The notes below the pieces were generated by a model. That model was not told where the DNA came from and did not search any database. It worked only from the letters and a program-made list of their open reading frames with translations. Source: Lentibacillus lipolyticus (GTDB lineage Bacteria; Bacillota; Bacilli; Bacillales; Amphibacillaceae). From it: a DNA stretch of 64,000 bases. Within the stretch, counting starts at the first letter, position 1. Each line of letters starts with the position of its first letter. This document shows positions 19,290-27,600 of the stretch, piece after piece. Location: contig SEIO01000009.1 of NCBI GenBank assembly GCA_004145795.1, forward strand, positions 1-64,000, read 5' to 3'. The translations under genes and the position numbers were made by a program.

Positions 19290-20732
19290 ATGATCGGCTC
19301 CATCATTAATGGCCAGGAGTATAACGACAGCCAGAATACAATGGATGTACGAAACCCGTACACAGGGGAAACAGAAGCAGAGATTGCCTTGGCTGACAAA
19401 ACGGAATTTGAACAAGCGGTCACCAATTCCTTTGATACATTTCACAATACAATGAAGGATATGCCAGCACATGAGCGCTCGGATATTTTGCGAAAAACCG
19501 CAGATCTGATGGAAGAAAGAGCAGAAGCATTCGCGGAAATCGTTACCAAGGAAGCAGGCAAACCGATTACGTTCAGCCAGGGGGAAGTGCAACGCGCTAT
19601 CCAGGTGCTGCGCTTTGCCTCAGAAGAAGCGAAGCATATCAGCGGCGAAGTGATACCGATGGATGCAGCACTCGACGGGGACGGCCGCCTGGGGCTTGTC
19701 AAAAATATCCCGCTGGGTGTTGTCGCAGCGATTACCCCGTTCAACTTTCCGCTGAATTTATCGTTGCATAAAATAGCTCCGGCGATTGCTGCCGGTAATA
19801 CGGTTATTTTTAAACCAGCGGAAAAAACTCCCATATCCGCATACAAGCTCGTCCAATTATTTCAAGAAGCAGGCATTCCCGACGGTGCATTGAATCTGTT
19901 GATGGGAACTGGTGACATCGGCGAGGCGTTGGTCAATAGTGATAAAGTGCATAAAGTTTCGTTTACCGGCAGTCTTCCCGTTGGCCGCTCCATTAGAGAA
20001 TCAGCTGGTTTCAAGAAAGTAACGCTGGAACTCGGGTCAAATTCACCGAATATTATTTTCGACGATGCCAACATCAACGAGGCGGTTGATCTTTTAGTAA
20101 AAGGCTCGTTTGCTTTTTCCGGACAAGTGTGCATATCTGCACAGCGCATCTATGTACAGAAGTCTGTTTACGACCAGTTCCTCGAAAAGTTTATTGAAAA
20201 AACAAAAGGACTGAAAGTGGGTAATCCAGAAGAAGCAGACACTGATATCGGACCAATGATTGATGAAAAAGAAGCAAAACGTGCCAAGCAATGGATTGAC
20301 GATGCCGTCGATAACGGGGCCAAGATTGAGGCAGGGGGCAACCGGGAAGGAACCGTATTAAGACCGGCTATCATGACAAACGTCAAAAGCAACATGAAAA
20401 TTATTGCTGAAGAAGTATTTGCACCGATTGTGTCGGTCATTCCGTTTGATAGTGAAAAAGACGCCGTCGCCTACTCCAACGATTCCAGCTACGGTTTGCA
20501 GGCAGGTGTCTTTACAAAAGATTTGGACCGGGCATTAAGAGTTGCTGATCAGCTCGAAATGGGCGGTGTCTGGATCAACGAAATCTCAACCTACCGTCAA
20601 GACAACCATCCATACGGTGGTGTCAAGCAGAGCGGCATCGGCAAAGAGGGTGTCAAATATGCCGTTGAGGGCATGACCGAGAAGAAGTTTATCGGGTTTA
20701 AACTGAAGGATAAGGAATTGGAGAATAAATAA
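19290..20732 (+). CDS. NAD(P)-dependent aldehyde dehydrogenase
   Basis: 480 residues, the normal ALDH length. It has the glutamate motif VTLELGSNSPNIIF, the nucleophile region GQVCISAQRIYV and the late EEVFAPIVSVIPF. It belongs with the GapN/lactaldehyde/succinate-semialdehyde group by overall pattern, but the substrate cannot be read. The ATG follows GGAAAGGATG 11 bases upstream. It is cotranscribed with the TPP enzyme and ends at a strong terminator, so the pair is a two-gene operon. Confidence 0.92.
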   Translation: MIGSIINGQEYNDSQNTMDVRNPYTGETEAEIALADKTEFEQAVTNSFDTFHNTMKDMPAHERSDILRKTADLMEERAEAFAEIVTKEAGKPITFSQGEVQRAIQVLRFASEEAKHISGEVIPMDAALDGDGRLGLVKNIPLGVVAAITPFNFPLNLSLHKIAPAIAAGNTVIFKPAEKTPISAYKLVQLFQEAGIPDGALNLLMGTGDIGEALVNSDKVHKVSFTGSLPVGRSIRESAGFKKVTLELGSNSPNIIFDDANINEAVDLLVKGSFAFSGQVCISAQRIYVQKSVYDQFLEKFIEKTKGLKVGNPEEADTDIGPMIDEKEAKRAKQWIDDAVDNGAKIEAGGNREGTVLRPAIMTNVKSNMKIIAEEVFAPIVSVIPFDSEKDAVAYSNDSSYGLQAGVFTKDLDRALRVADQLEMGGVWINEISTYRQDNHPYGGVKQSGIGKEGVKYAVEGMTEKKFIGFKLKDKELENK

Positions 20733-20761
20733 TGAAAGGCTACTTTTCCAAATTCTTAATG

Positions 20762-20796
20762 AAAAAAGCTTGAGGCTAGTCGCCTCAAGCTTTTTC
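20762..20796. terminator. Strong bidirectional terminator
   Basis: Perfect inverted repeat with arms AAAAAGCTTGAGGC and GCCTCAAGCTTTTT, five-base loop. It serves the aldehyde dehydrogenase operon (plus) and the convergent TraB-family gene (minus). Confidence 0.92.
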
Positions 20797-20826
20797 TGTA
20801 GGACTATGAAACGGCTGATTACCCGG

Positions 20827-21993
20827 TTATAGGTTATCAAAAAACAAGCGGATCACGTCAGCTCCGCCTATAAAGGTGCCAATGGAACTGCCGATATTTG
20901 CCAGAACAACGATCAGCAGGATGCGCGTAACTTTGTTATTCCAGAACCCCTTTACATGGTGAACATCCTCTGCTAATTGTTCAAAGTCACCTACATTCGG
21001 CTTACGAACAAGTGTCTGGACAAGGCCGGCAAACCAGCCCGCGGCAATCAGTGGATTCAGCGACGACAATGGGGCTGCAAGAAAGGCTGTTAAAATGGTT
21101 AGTGGGTGCCCAAGTGCAATGGCTGTCCCAATGGCGGACAGGCTTCCGTTCCATAAAATCCAGCTGACGGTCTGCTGCCATCCCGCTGCTGGGTTTGTCC
21201 AAAAAGTGTAGGCAATCACAGACAAAATAAGAATCGGTATTGCCCAGGCAATGATTTTCGGAACTTTTGATTTGGGTGGGCGTTTTTGCAGCCGCTCCAA
21301 ATCATGCTCGGTATTTATCTCTTTTTTAATTCCTGGGACGTGTGCCGCCCCTAGCACTGCAACAATCTTATCGCCCGGTGCTTCCTTGATTTTTTGGGCA
21401 AGATATTGGTCCCGTTCGTCAATAAGCGGTTTCTTCAGCCGTGGAAAGTGCTCGGTGAACTCCTCCAGCATGCTGTCCAGCATATCCTTCGATTTTAACT
21501 TCTCCAATTCTTCCTCAGTAATCGTCTCACGGCTGAAAATGCCGCCAATTACTTGCATTAAAAGCATCATTTTCCCTTTCAGGCCGATCGTTCCCCATAT
21601 TCGAGAAAAGGTGATCTGAATATCCCTGTCAGCAAGAACCAGTTCAGCGCCCGCTTCGTCTGCCGATTCAATGCCCTGAATCATCTCCTGACCAGCATTG
21701 ATGCCAAATTGCTTGGCCATCCGTTTCTGAAAAGAAGAAATAGCCAAATTCATTAACAGCAATGTGGCTTTTTTTTCTCTGATCACTTGGAATATGTCCA
21801 TTTCCTTCCATTTACTGCCTTCTGTTACTGACTTATATCGTTGCTTGTCCAGCTCAATGCAGACAGCATCCGGCTGTTCACTTGCAATCACTTCTTTAAC
21901 CTGTTCGGCACTATGTTTGGAAACATGGGCTGTGCCAATCAAAATATATTCTTTTCCATCCTGGTGAATCCGTGTAATATTTTCTTCGTCCAT
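20827..21993 (-). CDS. TraB/PrgY family membrane protein
   Basis: 388 residues from the ATG at 21993, which has AGGAG upstream; the open frame continues further without a good site. The N-terminal soluble domain has the family motif LIGTAHVSKHSAEQV and CIELDKQRY. A later VLGAAHVPGI mirrors the first motif. The C-terminal part has several membrane segments (about 255-385). The family includes the enterococcal pheromone shutdown protein TraB/PrgY and TIKI-like metalloprotease relatives, so proteolysis of a secreted peptide is possible. Function here is unknown. No pheromone genes are nearby. Confidence 0.88.
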   Translation of the reverse strand: MDEENITRIHQDGKEYILIGTAHVSKHSAEQVKEVIASEQPDAVCIELDKQRYKSVTEGSKWKEMDIFQVIREKKATLLLMNLAISSFQKRMAKQFGINAGQEMIQGIESADEAGAELVLADRDIQITFSRIWGTIGLKGKMMLLMQVIGGIFSRETITEEELEKLKSKDMLDSMLEEFTEHFPRLKKPLIDERDQYLAQKIKEAPGDKIVAVLGAAHVPGIKKEINTEHDLERLQKRPPKSKVPKIIAWAIPILILSVIAYTFWTNPAAGWQQTVSWILWNGSLSAIGTAIALGHPLTILTAFLAAPLSSLNPLIAAGWFAGLVQTLVRKPNVGDFEQLAEDVHHVKGFWNNKVTRILLIVVLANIGSSIGTFIGGADVIRLFFDNL

Positions 21994-22195
21994 AACGACT
22001 CTCCTATTGTGTATCGGCGTATCCGCCACCACGGTTATACATTCGCCTTCACCGCTCCAGCTCAATCAGTGTAACCCTGAGCATGGGGCATTTTTAGTTT
22101 CGGGATTTCCATTATACATTAGAAAACTTGGCTTGTCGTCTATCCTTCATAGAAAGGCCTCCGTTGTGTGCCTTGATAAAGAACTGCACGTTCAT

Positions 22196-22222
22196 AAAAA
22201 AAGCCTGGTACTCAACCAGACT
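22196..22222 (-). terminator. Terminator of ypjP
   Basis: Short stem AGTCTGGTT/ACCAGGCT and a T run of seven on the minus strand, ending just past the gene at 22229. Confidence 0.8.
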
Positions 22223-22228
22223 CCCTTC

Positions 22229-22840
22229 TCAAGCCATCCATTGCGGTGGTGTATTTCTATCCCAATAAACTTCGCCGATATCGTGATGGTTCTGAAACCC
22301 ATCACTCCTTACATGGTAATGGAAGTTAAACCAGTACCCTTCCTGCGGGCGCAGGTCCCGCCTGACATGGAACTTGGCAACGACCTTGTCTGTCCGTTCA
22401 TCACAGATATTAAAAATACGCTCACCAGTTCCATCGGCTGGCTCTCCGGCAATACTGACATATGAAACGTCAGCGGGGTCGACGTTAGCCAAAATCAATT
22501 CAATGGATTGTTCCATTTTTGGGAAAATCACGGTCTGGAAATCATCTTCAATCTTAGGTGCAATCCGCGGCCCCATTTTGTAAAGCACCTGCTCTTTTGC
22601 CCGCTCAGCAAGAAAAGCAGAGGTGTCATCAGTTGGTTCCTCGACTTCTGTCTCCGGTTCAGGCTCAGCGGCCGGCGTCATTCCTTCCTCTTCAATGGCT
22701 CCCATTTTTTCCGGCAAATCAGGCCCAGCAGTCTCCTTGCTCTGCTCAGCTTCTACATCAATATCGAAATCCGGGATATATATTCCCAGTGTTATAACGG
22801 CAATAAGTGCTACAGCTATTTTTCGCATCCAAAGCTTCAT
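22229..22840 (-). CDS. ypjP: YpjP family cell-envelope protein
   Basis: 203 residues, the same length as B. subtilis YpjP from memory. It starts MKLWMRKIAVAL and has an N-terminal hydrophobic segment (about 6-24), likely a signal or anchor. An acidic Glu/Pro linker follows. The conserved C-terminal block is RIAPKIEDDF, then KFHVRRDL...GYWFNFHYHV.SDGFQNHHDIG.VYWDRNTPP.WM. Function is unknown. The export signal implies an extracytoplasmic location. Confidence 0.92.
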   Translation of the reverse strand: MKLWMRKIAVALIAVITLGIYIPDFDIDVEAEQSKETAGPDLPEKMGAIEEEGMTPAAEPEPETEVEEPTDDTSAFLAERAKEQVLYKMGPRIAPKIEDDFQTVIFPKMEQSIELILANVDPADVSYVSIAGEPADGTGERIFNICDERTDKVVAKFHVRRDLRPQEGYWFNFHYHVRSDGFQNHHDIGEVYWDRNTPPQWMA

Positions 22841-23005
22841 TGTGGATGTCCCCTTTACGAATCAATAAAGCAATCTGTACCAAAAATTTTACCATTTATC
22901 AAATAAATGTGCTAGACTATTTTGGGCATGTAACGAAAATGAAATATGATTTACACATTTATTCTGCATGCCGTCAGCTTCTGACATAGCTGTTATATCC
23001 CAAAT

Positions 23006-23398
23006 CTATTCTAAAAACCTATTTCGTATTTCAGGGGATGGAAGCATACAACTATCCTTTTTCCCGAACCATTTATACCGATTTTTCGCAACGATGCCGT
23101 AAACATAATCACGTAACCATTTTGGGATAATTAACAAGCAATAGAATATCTTCCATACACCTGTCAGCTTCTTACAAATCCGCAACACTGCTGATGATTT
23201 AAAGTAACATTTATTATTTTTAATAAGAATAAGACTGTTTATACTATCAGGAACATTAAAATTTCTTATTATCTTTTGCCCTGCATCACTTTGAATGGCT
23301 GCAAATTTAAATATAGCCTTCTTATCTTTCTTAATTATAAATTGGATGCTATGATCACAAAAATTACATTCCCCATCAAATAAAATGATGTTATTCAC
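23006..23398 (-). CDS. DCC-family thiol-disulfide oxidoreductase-like protein (DUF393)
   Basis: About 130 residues. FDGECNFCDHSIQFIIKKD gives the DxxCxxC signature of the DCC family, which has a thioredoxin-like active site and probable redox function. Start choice: GAGGGGG is fused to an ATG at 23404, so the GTG at 23398, six bases further, fits better; either is possible. The gene and its flanks are clearly more AT-rich (AAA, ATA, AAT codons) than neighbouring genes, which suggests a separate acquisition. It is monocistronic between ypjP and the acetyltransferase. Confidence 0.87.
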   Translation of the reverse strand: MNNIILFDGECNFCDHSIQFIIKKDKKAIFKFAAIQSDAGQKIIRNFNVPDSINSLILIKNNKCYFKSSAVLRICKKLTGVWKIFYCLLIIPKWLRDYVYGIVAKNRYKWFGKKDSCMLPSPEIRNRFLE

Positions 23399-23499
23399 AC
23401 GCATCCCCCTCATTCTTTTTAACGTTGTTAGTACAATTCATCACAAACTCTGTTTAATTTTAACATAGGATTCTAATATTAAGCCCGTTTATTAGCTTT

Positions 23500-23553
23500 T
23501 AGATAAGAAAAGCGCAAGTGCCTTGCTCACCCCCGAAAAGCTTAAGCAAGAAT
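23500..23553. repeat. Copy of a Bacillaceae dispersed extragenic element (partial)
   Basis: AGATAAGAAAAGCGCAAGTG followed by CCTTGCTCACCCCCGAAAAGC resembles a short extragenic repeat I have seen repeatedly in Bacillus-type genomes (GCGCAAGCGCCTTG.TCAGCCCCGA..). Only one degenerate copy occurs here, so the call rests on memory of the motif. Confidence 0.4.
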
Positions 23554-23594
23554 TCGCAGTGTTGGTAAATTCATTCCGCGGTTCTTGTTTTTTT
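23547..23594 (+). terminator. Terminator-like hairpin ahead of the acetyltransferase gene
   Basis: CAAGAA..CGC faces GCG..TTCTTG, with seven T after it on the plus strand. It lies 40 bases before the acetyltransferase start and has no plus-strand gene upstream. It may be the end of the dispersed element or an attenuator. Confidence 0.45.
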
Positions 23595-23634
23595 ATGATA
23601 AAATGTCCTTTAATTACGAAGAGGGTGTGATACT

Positions 23635-24225
23635 GTGTTTCTATTCCAAATTGATGATGAACTCGCGTTAAAGCATCTGGAATTGCAGGATGCGAATAGG
23701 TTATTCCAGTTGACAGACCAATCAAGAGACCATCTCCGCCCCTGGCTGACGTGGGTCGATCAAATAAAAACAGCGGAAGATTCAAAATCCTTTATTCAAA
23801 ACAGTCTAAAACACTTTGCCAATCGGAACGGGCTGACAACAGGCATCCTATATAAAGGAGGGCTTGCCGGAGTTATTGGGTTCAATAGCCTGGACTGGAA
23901 AAACGGTATTGGTCATATCGGCTATTGGCTAGGAGCCGCTTATCAGGGGAATGGGATTATGACGCGTGCTGCCAGTGCATTAATTGACTATGGCATCTAT
24001 GCTTTGGAGTTAAACCGTGTTGAAATCCGTGCGGCCGTTGACAACAGGAAAAGCCGGGCTATTCCGGAACGGCTCGGTTTTGTGCAGGAAGGGCAAATTC
24101 GCCAGGCGGAACGATTGCACGATGTTTATGCAGATCATGCTGTATATGGAATGCTGGCAGCTGAATGGAAGCAGCATCAGCAACACCACTTACCAACAAA
24201 TCAACTCGCGTTTGAAAAAATGTAA
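23635..24225 (+). CDS. GNAT N-acetyltransferase, RimJ/RimL type
   Basis: 196 residues with a GTG start preceded by GAGGGTG. It has the RimL-like layout: an early ALKHLELQDANRLFQL, a mid-protein GHIGYWLGAAYQGNGIMTRA holding the acetyl-CoA pyrophosphate loop, then LNRVEIRAAVDNRKSRAIPERLGF. These enzymes acetylate protein N-termini or small amines. The pattern is closest to the ribosomal-protein-serine acetyltransferase branch (YdaF-like). The substrate is not determined. Monocistronic and convergent with the pterin dehydratase gene. Confidence 0.9.
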   Translation: MFLFQIDDELALKHLELQDANRLFQLTDQSRDHLRPWLTWVDQIKTAEDSKSFIQNSLKHFANRNGLTTGILYKGGLAGVIGFNSLDWKNGIGHIGYWLGAAYQGNGIMTRAASALIDYGIYALELNRVEIRAAVDNRKSRAIPERLGFVQEGQIRQAERLHDVYADHAVYGMLAAEWKQHQQHHLPTNQLAFEKM

Positions 24226-24258
24226 AAGGCGGGCGGATATGGCATCGCCCGCAAGTAG

Positions 24259-24555
24259 TCACTTGTCAGCTTTTTCATATAGCTCATCAAAATACTTTAC
24301 CATTTCAAAGTCCAAATCGGTCAGCCCTTTCATCTGCCATGACGAGATCTTCAGGGTAACCACTTTGTAGTCAATCGAAATGAATGGATGATGTTGCTTA
24401 CGCTCGGCATACTTCGCAATCTGATCGACAAAGCGAACACCATTCAAAAAGTCTTTGAAACGATAGCGCCGTTCAATCCATTTTTCATCAAGCCGTTTCC
24501 ATTCGGGCAAGTTTTCCAATTCCTTTTCAATCTGCTCTTCATTTAGCCGTTCCAT
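24259..24555 (-). CDS. Pterin-4a-carbinolamine dehydratase
   Basis: 98 residues from the ATG at 24555, which follows AAGGAGGCG; the in-frame extension upstream is unlikely. The conserved core ERKQHHPFISIDYKVVTLKISSW contains the catalytic histidines. The enzyme dehydrates 4a-hydroxytetrahydropterin during aromatic amino acid hydroxylation. No phenylalanine hydroxylase is in this window, so its partner must be elsewhere or it has another pterin role. Three DnaA-box-like sites lie in its upstream region. Confidence 0.93.
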   Translation of the reverse strand: MERLNEEQIEKELENLPEWKRLDEKWIERRYRFKDFLNGVRFVDQIAKYAERKQHHPFISIDYKVVTLKISSWQMKGLTDLDFEMVKYFDELYEKADK

Positions 24556-24633
24556 GCTTGTCGCCTCCTTGACAGATTCAATGGTTACTTCCAGTGTAAC
24601 AGATACTGCACTTATATACAGCAAACCAACATG

Positions 24634-24668
24634 CTATCCACAATATATCCACAGATTTTTGTGGATAA
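24634..24668. promoter_or_regulatory. DnaA-box cluster, three sites in 35 bases
   Basis: CTATCCACA (24634-24642), ATATCCACA (24645-24653) and TGTGGATAA (24660-24668, the exact complement of TTATCCACA). They lie in the 317-base gap between the divergent pterin dehydratase and DoxX genes, about 37 kb from oriC. The rest of the gap shows nothing else definite. Confidence 0.65.
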
Positions 24669-24872
24669 GTGGCTTCCAGCGGCTCGTCATGTGTATACCT
24701 TCCTCATCACGACCATTTTGCGTGACAATTATCATTCTGCCTGCGTTTTTTTATTGTAAAATCCTCCTCCCCACCAATAGACACCCTAAAAATTTCTCTC
24801 GACAATCTGCAAGGTTGTCCGAAACTGTACATATACATGTATATATCATCACAATGGAGGGGGGTGACTTAT

Positions 24873-25241
24873 TTGCAGCGTATGCATCTAATAAAATGGC
24901 TCTGTTATGCAGTTGGCTATGTCTTTCTTATATCCGGGATTCTAAAACTGACCACCAATGACTTCAAAGTTGCTTTCATGAACCTGGGGCTGCCATTTCC
25001 GGATACCATTCTTTTTCTTGTTGCTGTCTCAGAAATTGCCTGCAGTGTACTCATTATTGCAAGAATATATGTGAAACAAGCATCCGGCCTGCTTATTTTT
25101 ATTATCCTTTGTGCCATTTATTTGACCAAATTGCCTGTTCTGATAAATCAGGGATTACTGAGGTTCGCCTTTGAAGCCCGACTGGATATCGTAATGCTTA
25201 TTCTGCTTCTTGTTCTTTGGCAGCACAAACCCGGCAAATAG
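24873..25241 (+). CDS. DoxX family membrane protein
   Basis: About 122 residues with four predicted membrane helices and DoxX-like spacing (LISGILKLTTNDF, then VAVSEIACSVLIIARIYV). GGAGGGGGG at 24856 best serves the TTG at 24873; the ATG at 24882 is the alternative. DoxX proteins are often linked to quinone or thiosulfate oxidation or redox stress, but this is a broad family and no partner gene lies here. Confidence 0.8.
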   Translation: MQRMHLIKWLCYAVGYVFLISGILKLTTNDFKVAFMNLGLPFPDTILFLVAVSEIACSVLIIARIYVKQASGLLIFIILCAIYLTKLPVLINQGLLRFAFEARLDIVMLILLLVLWQHKPGK

Positions 25242-25276
25242 CCTTCTTTCTTAAACATAGCATTATTCGGTCACAT

Positions 25277-25380
25277 TTATCCACAATGTTATCCACATAT
25301 GCACAAGTGTTCGCGCTTATTTTGTTGTGGAATACGTGTTCTATACGATATATTGATATCTATCTACATTCTGTGGATGA
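25277..25380. promoter_or_regulatory. DnaA-box cluster, two exact sites plus one near match
   Basis: TTATCCACA at 25277-25285 and at 25289-25297 (12 bases apart, same orientation), plus TGTGGATGA at 25372-25380. They lie in the 305-base gap between convergent doxX and htrC, so they are not at a promoter of either. The rest of the gap holds the htrC terminator. Confidence 0.7.
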
Positions 25381-25470
25381 ACTGTTGATACACATTTCCG
25401 GTACAAGTCCAGAAAAGGCAAATTCTTTATTTTTATTTCGCTGGCGTTGTAAGCCCATTATATTAACAAG

Positions 25471-25520
25471 AAAAATCCGAACTGATTTAAGAAAAACGTT
25501 CTTTCATCATTCGGATTTTT
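25471..25520 (-). terminator. Terminator of htrC (shares sequence with the jag terminator)
   Basis: AAAAATCCGAA.TGAT faces ATCATTCGGATTTTT. It lies 27 bases past the htrC stop. The outer arms and the flanking GTTGCCTCTA nearly match the hairpin at 59003. Confidence 0.85.
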
Positions 25521-25546
25521 GTTGCCTCTATTCTTTTGTCCCAGCC

Positions 25547-26749
25547 TTATCGCTGTCTGGCCAATTCTATTGTCGCTTCTTGACGCTCTCCATTTCGGTA
25601 AAATGTTACCTTTAGAGAGTCACCAACTTCCTTTTCCTGATACAGAATCTTGCGCAGATCAATCATGTTCATTACCTCTTTCCCATCAATTGCAGTAATG
25701 ACATCAAGTCGTTTCATGCCCGCACGGTCTGCTGGAGAAAGAGACTCCACACTCCAGACGTAAACACCGCCTTCCACACTGTCGGGAAGATTTAGTGTTC
25801 TGTTCCATTCCGTTTTCGGCACTTCATCAAGTGAATATATTTCCACACCCATATACGGACGCTTGACCTGACCATTTTGTTCCAGCTGTTCCACAATTGG
25901 TCTGGCCGTATCCACCGGTATCGCGAAGCCAATTCCTTCGACCGCTTCTTCGTTAATTTTCATGGAATTTATACCAATGAGCTGGCCTTCAATATTGATG
26001 AGGGCACCGCCACTATTACCAGGATTAATTGCCGCATCGGTCTGGATAACCTCAGCCTGCCAATCCGCTCGTCCGTCCTGATTAAAATCTTGTGGAATGG
26101 TACGCTGTGTACCGCTGATCACGCCTTGTGTAACCGAACCGAGAAACTTTCCCAGCGGGTTCCCGATTGCAATAGCCGGTTCCCCGACTTTTATGTTGGC
26201 TGAAGCCCCCATGTCCATCGTTCCCTTTACATTGCTGCCGTTCATCCGTAATACTGCCAGATCGGAAAACAAATCACTGCCAAGAATCTCGGCCTCAACA
26301 CGAGTATCATCGGATAAAATAACTTCGACCGCATCAGCTCCCTTAATCACATGATGGTTGGTAATTACATATGCATTGCCCTCGGTCTTCTTATAAATAA
26401 CCCCGGATCCGGATCCAGCTTCGCGCTGATTGCCTTGCTGCCAAAAGTCGCCTTTGCGCTGAATGTTAATAACCCCGACAACGGCAGGTGATACGCTTTC
26501 CACAACATCGGTTATTTGTGACGTAACATTGACCGATACATAATTATTAGCATTTGAACCAGAATTTGACCCACTTGTTGCCTGATCAGATGAATGTTCT
26601 GTCCATGCATCTGGTAATATCTCTGACTCAAGCCCATTAGGTAGCACCACAAGAACAACTGCTATGCCAACAATAATTCCGATAAGTCCGGGCACAAACC
26701 AGTTGCGTTTTTGATGCTGTCCCTTGTAATCATCATCAAAATTAGCCAT
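25547..26749 (-). CDS. htrC: HtrA-like membrane-anchored serine protease
   Basis: 400 residues. A single N-terminal membrane segment (about 17-38) is followed by a Ser/Asn linker and a trypsin-like domain. The triad is visible: His in ITNHHVIKGA, Asp in LFSDLAVLRM, Ser in NPGNSGGALIN. A C-terminal PDZ domain follows (about 295-395, with YMGVEIYSL and AGMKRLDVITAIDGKEV). It degrades misfolded exported proteins. It is the last gene of the wal operon (60 bases after walJ), as in B. subtilis (yyxA/htrC). Start ATG after GGGG. Confidence 0.95.
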   Translation of the reverse strand: MANFDDDYKGQHQKRNWFVPGLIGIIVGIAVVLVVLPNGLESEILPDAWTEHSSDQATSGSNSGSNANNYVSVNVTSQITDVVESVSPAVVGVINIQRKGDFWQQGNQREAGSGSGVIYKKTEGNAYVITNHHVIKGADAVEVILSDDTRVEAEILGSDLFSDLAVLRMNGSNVKGTMDMGASANIKVGEPAIAIGNPLGKFLGSVTQGVISGTQRTIPQDFNQDGRADWQAEVIQTDAAINPGNSGGALINIEGQLIGINSMKINEEAVEGIGFAIPVDTARPIVEQLEQNGQVKRPYMGVEIYSLDEVPKTEWNRTLNLPDSVEGGVYVWSVESLSPADRAGMKRLDVITAIDGKEVMNMIDLRKILYQEKEVGDSLKVTFYRNGERQEATIELARQR

Positions 26750-26808
26750 TTTCGTTTACCCCTTTATTGTAAAAGGTTTACCGTATCCGCACTGCCGTCA
26801 GCCACGTA

Positions 26809-27594
26809 TCAACCCACGTCATATAAGGCTGTCGGTGTCTTCGGGTCCGTATCGCAAATATCCAACTCAATTCCCCGTTCCGTTAAAACATTGCTGACCG
26901 ACATGCGTGCGAGATCTTTCATATTATTATCTTGGCTTAAATGGGCCAAATAAATACGTTTTGTCTGATTGCTGATGATGTCACAAAGAGCCAGACCACA
27001 ATCCTCATTGGAAACATGACCATTATCGCCCAGAATTCGGCGTTTTACGTTCCATGGATAACGTCCCATACGTAACATCTCTACATCGTGATTAGCTTCA
27101 AATACATACGCATCTGCATCCTCCACCGTTTTTCGTATCCGTTCCGATACATATCCCAAATCCGTCACAAGGGCGACTTTTTTGCCATTATGATGAAACG
27201 TGAAAAACATTGGTTCAGCTGCATCGTGCGATACCCCAAATGATTCCACGTCCATATCACCGAATGTTTTTACCTCTTCCATGCCGAAATGAAATTTCTG
27301 CCCTGGTTCAATGGCCCCAATAGAATTCTCCATTGCCTTCCATGTTTTATCATTGGCATAGATAGGCAATTGGTATTTTCGTGCAATAATCCCAAGACCT
27401 TTAATATGGTCGCTGTGTTCATGCGTCACAAGGATGCCGGACAGTTCGGCAGGATTGATGTTAATTTCGCTGAACAGCCTGTCCATTTGTTTTCCGCTAA
27501 GCCCGGCATCGACGAGCAGTTTTTCACGGTTTGACTCGATATAAAAGGCATTTCCTGTACTTCCCGATGCCAAAACACTAAAACGCATTGTCAT
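26809..27594 (-). CDS. walJ: WalJ (YycJ) metallo-beta-lactamase-fold protein
   Basis: 261 residues. The [12 protein letters not shown] metal motif, [10 protein letters not shown] and VSHDAAEPM are all present, as in B. subtilis YycJ. It is a presumed metal-dependent hydrolase (nuclease-like) linked to coordinating cell division with replication. It sits 6 bases downstream of walI in the wal operon. GAGTGAGG precedes the ATG at 27594; a second ATG two codons later is possible. Confidence 0.95.
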   Translation of the reverse strand: MTMRFSVLASGSTGNAFYIESNREKLLVDAGLSGKQMDRLFSEININPAELSGILVTHEHSDHIKGLGIIARKYQLPIYANDKTWKAMENSIGAIEPGQKFHFGMEEVKTFGDMDVESFGVSHDAAEPMFFTFHHNGKKVALVTDLGYVSERIRKTVEDADAYVFEANHDVEMLRMGRYPWNVKRRILGDNGHVSNEDCGLALCDIISNQTKRIYLAHLSQDNNMKDLARMSVSNVLTERGIELDICDTDPKTPTALYDVG

Positions 27595-27600
27595 TTATCC

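Noticed and set aside
20732-20773. 13-residue ORF (MKGYFSKFLMKKA) overlapping the aldehyde dehydrogenase stop as TAATG
   Set aside because: It runs into the terminator hairpin and has no independent support. Probably chance.
20827-21993. TraB-family gene as part of a peptide pheromone system
   Set aside because: No pheromone precursor, plasmid genes or conjugation genes nearby. The family is widespread without them.
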